Part shown: positions 12,956-16,315 of the stretch, piece by piece | Numbering within the stretch: position 1 is the first letter of the stretch | Layout: each line of letters opens with the position of its first letter | From: Geodermatophilaceae bacterium | GTDB lineage: Bacteria; Actinomycetota; Actinomycetes; Mycobacteriales; Geodermatophilaceae | Reading direction: 5' to 3' | Assembly: GCA_013814015.1 (NCBI GenBank) | Contig: JACCQS010000482.1 | Span: forward strand, 1-16,315 | DNA: 16,315 bases | The notes under the pieces: generated by a model | Told to the model about the DNA's origin: nothing | Database searches by the model: none | What the model saw: the letters and a program-made list of their open reading frames with translations, nothing else | Program-made: the position numbers and the translations under genes

Positions 12956-14558
12956 GGCTCGGGGATTACGGCGCGGGAACACCGGCTCCGGCCGCCTGCC
13001 GATCCGCCGTCCCGCGCGCAGCGGCCGGTCGCCTGACGGGTCGATCCCCCCGCGACACGATACGGCGCCCATCCCGTACGAGCGGCCGGGCACCGAGCCA
13101 CTGAACCTGCGGGAGTCGCGACCCCGCCGGCCGGCCGGGCCCGGAGCCGGGCGGATCACGGTCACCCGGGTGGCGGCTGCCCGGACTAAGGAGATCACCG
13201 GCAACACCGTCCGCCGGATCAACGCCGCGAGCCGGGCCGACGGAGCCGGCGACACCGGCCTGTCCGGCCTGCTGTGGACCTCGGCGCTGCACACCGCGGG
13301 CGATGCCCTGATCGCGGTTTCCCTGGCCGGCACGCTGTTCTTCGCCGCCGCCGTGGACGCGCAGCGCAGCAACGTCGCGCTCTACCTGCTCATCACCGTC
13401 GCGCCGTTCGCCGTGGTGGCACCGCTGCTGGGACCAGCGCTGGACCGTCTTCAGCGGGGCCGACGGGCGGCTCTGGCGGTCAGCCTGATCGGCCGCGCAC
13501 TGCTGGCCTGGATCATGGCCGCCAACTACGACAATTTCGCCCTCTATCCCGCCGCGCTGGGTGTGCTGATCCTGTCCAAGGGTTTCGGGGTGCTCCGGGC
13601 TGCCGTTGTTCCACGGGTGCTTCCCGATCAACTGGCCCTGGTCGCCGCCAACGCCCGGATGTCGATCTTCGGGCTGGCCTCGGGTGCGGTTCTCGGACTT
13701 CTCGGGGTCGGGGTGGCGAAGGTTCTCGGCTTCAGCTGGGAGTTGGGGCTGACCGCCGTGGTCTTCCTGATCGGTGCGGTGTGCGCACTGCGGCTGCCGG
13801 CGCACGTGGAGACCAGCGAGGGTGAGGTCAGCGCCCGGGTCATGACGAGCGGGCAGGACGAGACCGGTCACCTCGAGCGTCGCGCGCTGGGGATCCACGT
13901 CATCACCGCGCTGCGGGCAACCTCGGCGCTGCGGGGCCTCGGCGGATTCCTGACCATCTTCATGGCGTTCCTGATCCAGGCGAATGTCGGCACGGATTGG
14001 GCCGGCACTCTGACCCTCGGCGGGGTGGCCGCCGCGGCCGGCCTCGGGAGCTTCATCGGTACGGCGATCGGTTCGCGGGTCCGGGGCACCGACAAACCGG
14101 ATCTGCTGGTGCTCATCTCGACCGGGGTGGCCGCGACCGTAGCCGTACTGACGGCGTTCACGTACAGCATCGTCATGGCCGTACTGATGGCTCTGGTCGC
14201 CGGCATCACCAACTCGTTGGGTAAGACCGCACTGGACGCCATCATTCAACGGGAGGTCCCGGAGTCGCTGCGCGCCTCGGCATTCGGCCGTTCGGAAACG
14301 CTGTTGCAGTTGGCGTGGGTCTTTGGCGGCGCGGTCGGAATCCTGCTGCCCACGATCGGCTGGGTGGGCTTCACCGTGGCCGCCGTGCTCTTGGTGGTCG
14401 CTTTCGGATTCACGCTGTACGGCCGCAATCGCCCGCGCGGGATCCGAACCAAGGATCCGCGCAAGAGCCCCAGCGATCCACCCACCGGACCGCCCACCGC
14501 ACCCCTTACTCAGCCGCTCGACCCAGGCACCACCCGGCTGTCGGACCCGTACGCGTGA
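12954..14558 (+). CDS. MFS transporter, Rv0876c-like, with long basic N-terminal tail
   Basis: With the ATG at 12954 the protein has 534 residues. About 100 Arg/Pro-rich cytoplasmic residues precede the first helix (LLWTSALHTAGDALIAVSLAGTLFF). About 12 helices follow, and then a Pro-rich tail (DPRKSPSDPPTGPPTAPLTQPL). The conserved cues VTRVAAARTKE, AGDALIAVSLAGTLFF, NVALYLLITVAPFAVVAPLLGPALDR and QREVPESLRASAFGRSETLLQLAWVFGG match the actinobacterial MFS family that sits next to DUF3027 (M. tuberculosis Rv0876c). The substrate is unknown. An in-frame ATG at 12924 is possible but would overlap DUF3027 by 32 bases; neither start has a clear ribosome binding site. CAAGAT (12943-12948) six bases before the ATG at 12954 could be a -10 box giving a leaderless mRNA. 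The stop overlaps the DUF2771 start as GTGA. Confidence 0.85.
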   Translation: MARGLRRGNTGSGRLPIRRPARSGRSPDGSIPPRHDTAPIPYERPGTEPLNLRESRPRRPAGPGAGRITVTRVAAARTKEITGNTVRRINAASRADGAGDTGLSGLLWTSALHTAGDALIAVSLAGTLFFAAAVDAQRSNVALYLLITVAPFAVVAPLLGPALDRLQRGRRAALAVSLIGRALLAWIMAANYDNFALYPAALGVLILSKGFGVLRAAVVPRVLPDQLALVAANARMSIFGLASGAVLGLLGVGVAKVLGFSWELGLTAVVFLIGAVCALRLPAHVETSEGEVSARVMTSGQDETGHLERRALGIHVITALRATSALRGLGGFLTIFMAFLIQANVGTDWAGTLTLGGVAAAAGLGSFIGTAIGSRVRGTDKPDLLVLISTGVAATVAVLTAFTYSIVMAVLMALVAGITNSLGKTALDAIIQREVPESLRASAFGRSETLLQLAWVFGGAVGILLPTIGWVGFTVAAVLLVVAFGFTLYGRNRPRGIRTKDPRKSPSDPPTGPPTAPLTQPLDPGTTRLSDPYA

Positions 14559-15010
14559 GCGGGCCGTCCACCCGCCGATCGCTGTGGGCCGGTTCGGTCA
14601 GCCTGGCCCTGCTCGCCTCGGCCTGTTCCGCCGACAGTGCCCCGACCGTCTCGGTGTCGGTCGACGATCAGCAGATGGACGTGGAGGCGACGCAGTACTG
14701 CCTGGACGGAGAGGGCAGGCGCTACTCGGTCACCCCGCAGGTACTGCAAGTCGACCCGGACATGACGATCCTGATCGAGGTGCCCGACGACGTCGCCGAG
14801 TCCGGCTGGTCCTTTCAGGTCTTCGACCAGGGACTGACCGACGACGACCTGATCGGTGAGGTTGACGTCGGCCGAGAGGCCACCTACGAGCTGTCCACCT
14901 CTGACGCCGTACCGGCGGCGTACTACATCGTGGTGGTGCAGGACTCCGGCGAGGGCTGCGAGGGGTTGTCCGGCGCCTGGCCGATCGGCTTCCTGCGCGG
15001 ATCCAGCTAG
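14555..15010 (+). CDS. DUF2771 exported protein, possible lipoprotein
   Basis: A 151-aa protein with a basic start (MSGPSTRRS), a hydrophobic segment and LLASAC ending at Cys24, which could be a lipobox although position -3 is Ala rather than Leu. This makes it a probable secreted lipoprotein or signal-peptide protein. The mature part is acidic and beta-rich in appearance (VSVSVDDQQMDVEATQYCLDG...YSVTPQVLQVDPDMTILIEVPDDVAESGWSFQVFDQ...). Two further cysteines (Cys49 and one near residue 137, GEGCEG) could form a disulfide. Size, layout and position directly after the MFS gene match DUF2771 (Rv0875c in M. tuberculosis). The GTG start at 14555 overlaps the MFS stop, so the two are translationally coupled and may work together at the membrane. 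Its function is unknown. It ends four bases from the convergent cold-shock gene. Confidence 0.75.
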   Translation: MSGPSTRRSLWAGSVSLALLASACSADSAPTVSVSVDDQQMDVEATQYCLDGEGRRYSVTPQVLQVDPDMTILIEVPDDVAESGWSFQVFDQGLTDDDLIGEVDVGREATYELSTSDAVPAAYYIVVVQDSGEGCEGLSGAWPIGFLRGSS

Positions 15011-15014
15011 TAGT

Positions 15015-15398
15015 TCAGCCGGCTAGGTCGTCGGCGACCGCCCGCATGACGGCAGCCACTTTGCGGCCCTCTTCTCGATCGGGATACCGGTCTCGGCGCA
15101 GCGTGTTCGACGTCTTGTCCAGCAGCTTGATCAGGTCCTCGATGATCGACACCAGTTCCTCGGCCGGACGACGCGAGGCCTGCGTCACCGACGGCAGCGG
15201 ATCGAGCACCTTCACCTGCAGGGCCTGATCACCTCGGCGACCCTCGACGATGCCGAACTCGACCCGTTGGCCTGGCTTGAGTTCCGTGACGCCCGCGGGC
15301 AGCGCATCGCGGTGCACGAACACGTCGGCCCCGTCCTCACGTGAGAGGAAGCCGAAGCCCTTGTCGGCGCTGAACCATTTGACTTTGCCGGCTGGCAC
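15015..15398 (-). CDS. cspB: Cold-shock domain protein, long actinobacterial form (CspB-like)
   Basis: A 127-aa protein. Residues 1-66 form a cold-shock OB fold that binds single-stranded RNA or DNA: GKVKWFSADKGFGFLSRE with RNP-1 KGFGFL (13-18) and RNP-2 VFVHR (26-30). A helical, charged extension of about 60 residues follows (ASRRPAEELVSIIEDLIKLLDKTSNTLRRDRYPDREEGRKVAAVMRAVADDLAG). This extension distinguishes the long CspB-type proteins of mycobacteria and relatives (Rv0871) from 67-aa CspA proteins. Start is GTG with AGGAG six bases upstream (in GAGCAGGAG). The 96-base region upstream (15399-15494) holds a 10-bp palindrome CGCGTACGCG (15425-15434) and TAGGGT as a possible -10 on the minus strand, without a clear -35. 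It probably acts as an RNA chaperone in the cytoplasm. Confidence 0.9.
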   Translation of the reverse strand: MPAGKVKWFSADKGFGFLSREDGADVFVHRDALPAGVTELKPGQRVEFGIVEGRRGDQALQVKVLDPLPSVTQASRRPAEELVSIIEDLIKLLDKTSNTLRRDRYPDREEGRKVAAVMRAVADDLAG

Positions 15399-15494
15399 GG
15401 GATTCTCCTGCTCCTCGAGCGTGACGCGTACGCGACGACCCTAGGCCGGGGCGCACTCGGGAAGGTTAGTCGCTGTGGCGCGCGGTCGTCGTGG

Positions 15495-16315
15495 TCAGGC
15501 GTTGCGCACGGCGGCCGCATCCCCCAAACCGAGTTCGTCGACCGACGTCTCGCGCATCTCGACCTTGCGAACCTTCCCGGTCACGGTCATCGGGAATTCG
15601 GTCACGATCTTGACGTAGCGGGGCACCTTGTAGTGGGCCAGCTTCCCCGCGCAGTACTCCCGGAGCGAGGCTGAGGTCAGCTCCTCGGCGCCCTCACGCA
15701 GCTGGATCCAGGCCATCAGCTCCTCGCCGTAGCGCTCATCCGGTACGCCGATCACCTGCGCATCCACGATGTCCGGATGGGTGTAGAGGAACTCCTCGAT
15801 CTCGCGCGGATAGACGTTCTCCCCACCGCGGATGACCATGTCCTTGATCCGTCCGACGATGTTGAGATACCCGTCAGCATCCATCGTCGCGAGGTCACCG
15901 GTGTGCATCCACCGGGCCGAATCGATCGCCTCGGCGGTCTTGTCCGGTTCGTCCCAGTAGCCGAGCATCACCGAATAGCCTCGGGTGCAGAACTCGCCCG
16001 GCTCGCCGCGCGCCACGGTCAGCCCGGTGGCCGGATCGACGACCTTGACCTCGAGATGGGGGTGAACTGTGCCGACGGTGGAAGTCCGGCGGTCGATGTC
16101 GTCGTCGGCCAGCGTCTGGGTCGAGACCGGGGAGGTCTCGGTCATGCCGTAGCAGATCGTCACCTCGGCCATTCCCATCACGTTGATGACCCGCTTCATC
16201 ACCTCGACCGGGCACGGCGAGCCGGCCATGATGCCGGTCCGCAGACTCGACAGGTCGTAGTCGGCGAAGTCAGCCAGCCCGAGTTCGGCGATGAACATCG
16301 TCGGTACGCCGTACA
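15495..16315 (-). CDS. AMP-binding acyl-CoA synthetase, C-terminal part
   Basis: The gene runs in from the right edge; about 272 C-terminal residues are visible. It belongs to the adenylate-forming (ANL) family. Motifs seen are YGVPTMFIAEL at the edge, the adenine/AMP motif YGMTETSP (ATP-dependent adenylation), GEFCTRGYSVMLGYW, HTGDLATMDADGYLNIVGRIKDMVIRGGENVYPREIE (hinge and ribose-binding Asp), and PMTVTGKVRK with the catalytic lysine near the C-terminus. The whole signature set fits a medium/long-chain fatty acyl-CoA ligase of the FadD/AcsF2-like group, which activates a fatty acid to acyl-AMP and then acyl-CoA. The exact substrate cannot be told. An ATG at 16298 is internal, since the open frame with family sequence continues upstream. 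It is on the same strand as the cold-shock gene but 96 bases upstream, probably a separate unit. Confidence 0.92.
   Translation of the reverse strand, partial: YGVPTMFIAELGLADFADYDLSSLRTGIMAGSPCPVEVMKRVINVMGMAEVTICYGMTETSPVSTQTLADDDIDRRTSTVGTVHPHLEVKVVDPATGLTVARGEPGEFCTRGYSVMLGYWDEPDKTAEAIDSARWMHTGDLATMDADGYLNIVGRIKDMVIRGGENVYPREIEEFLYTHPDIVDAQVIGVPDERYGEELMAWIQLREGAEELTSASLREYCAGKLAHYKVPRYVKIVTEFPMTVTGKVRKVEMRETSVDELGLGDAAAVRNA

Noticed and set aside
12089..13036. Long plus-strand open frame opposite DUF3027
   Set aside because: It is antisense to a recognisable DUF3027 protein, and its translation is Arg/Gly/His-rich without domains. High GC makes such shadows common.
12966..14249. 427-codon minus-strand open frame opposite the MFS gene
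   Set aside because: The translation is low-complexity and has no membrane or domain pattern, while the plus strand encodes a clear MFS protein.
1..16315. tRNA, rRNA, transposase, integrase or att sites
   Set aside because: I looked for cloverleaf-type arms, rRNA-like blocks and recombinase motifs and saw none. The repeats found are short and not linked to a transposase.

Overview
The window is high-GC DNA with dense coding, GTG/TTG starts and 4-base start/stop overlaps. It carries several families confined to, or typical of, Actinobacteria (DUF3027, DUF2530, DUF2771, the long-form cold-shock protein, MHYT protein), so the source is almost certainly an actinobacterium. I cannot name the genus. 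From memory, the order TrmH/SpoU methyltransferase, MarR, DUF2530, DUF3027, MFS, DUF2771, CspB matches the M. tuberculosis Rv0881-Rv0871 neighbourhood. This window therefore looks like a conserved chromosomal backbone with extra cargo inserted.

Left part (1-4671): the first codons of a TrmH-family RNA methyltransferase (minus strand, runs off the left edge) sit divergently from a three-gene ABC cassette. The cassette is a 939-aa FtsX/MacB-type permease followed by two separate ATPases, one canonical and one with a degenerate signature. A 51-bp hairpin repeat lies between the two ATPase genes.

Middle (4672-9758): on the minus strand are an MHYT membrane protein, an MFS exporter translationally coupled to a MarR regulator with an operator-like palindrome at its start, and an AzgA/NCS2-type purine permease with a very acidic, internally duplicated N-terminal extension. 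Divergent from the permease is a small DUF2530 membrane protein.

Accessory segment (9759-12097): this is the most interesting stretch. It holds a leader with mutually exclusive hairpins, a 38-codon Arg-rich peptide gene with a good ribosome binding site, and a strong long hairpin. An ABC exporter gene follows, whose whole nucleotide-binding core has been deleted, leaving the transmembrane domain fused out of frame to the H-loop tail. Next is a soluble Ser/Thr kinase whose GTG start overlaps the stop codon of the original exporter frame. I read this as the remains of an exporter/kinase operon with a regulated leader. The kinase ends inside a repeat carrying two copies of a 14-bp sequence, followed by a short perfect hairpin.

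Right part (12098-16315): a DUF3027 protein (minus) and an MFS protein (plus) are arranged head to head with apparently overlapping start codons. A DUF2771 lipoprotein-like gene is coupled to the MFS gene, then come a cold-shock protein (minus) and the C-terminal part of an acyl-CoA synthetase (minus, runs off the right edge). No rRNA, tRNA, CRISPR array or transposase was seen. No gene-free stretch exceeds 300 bases.
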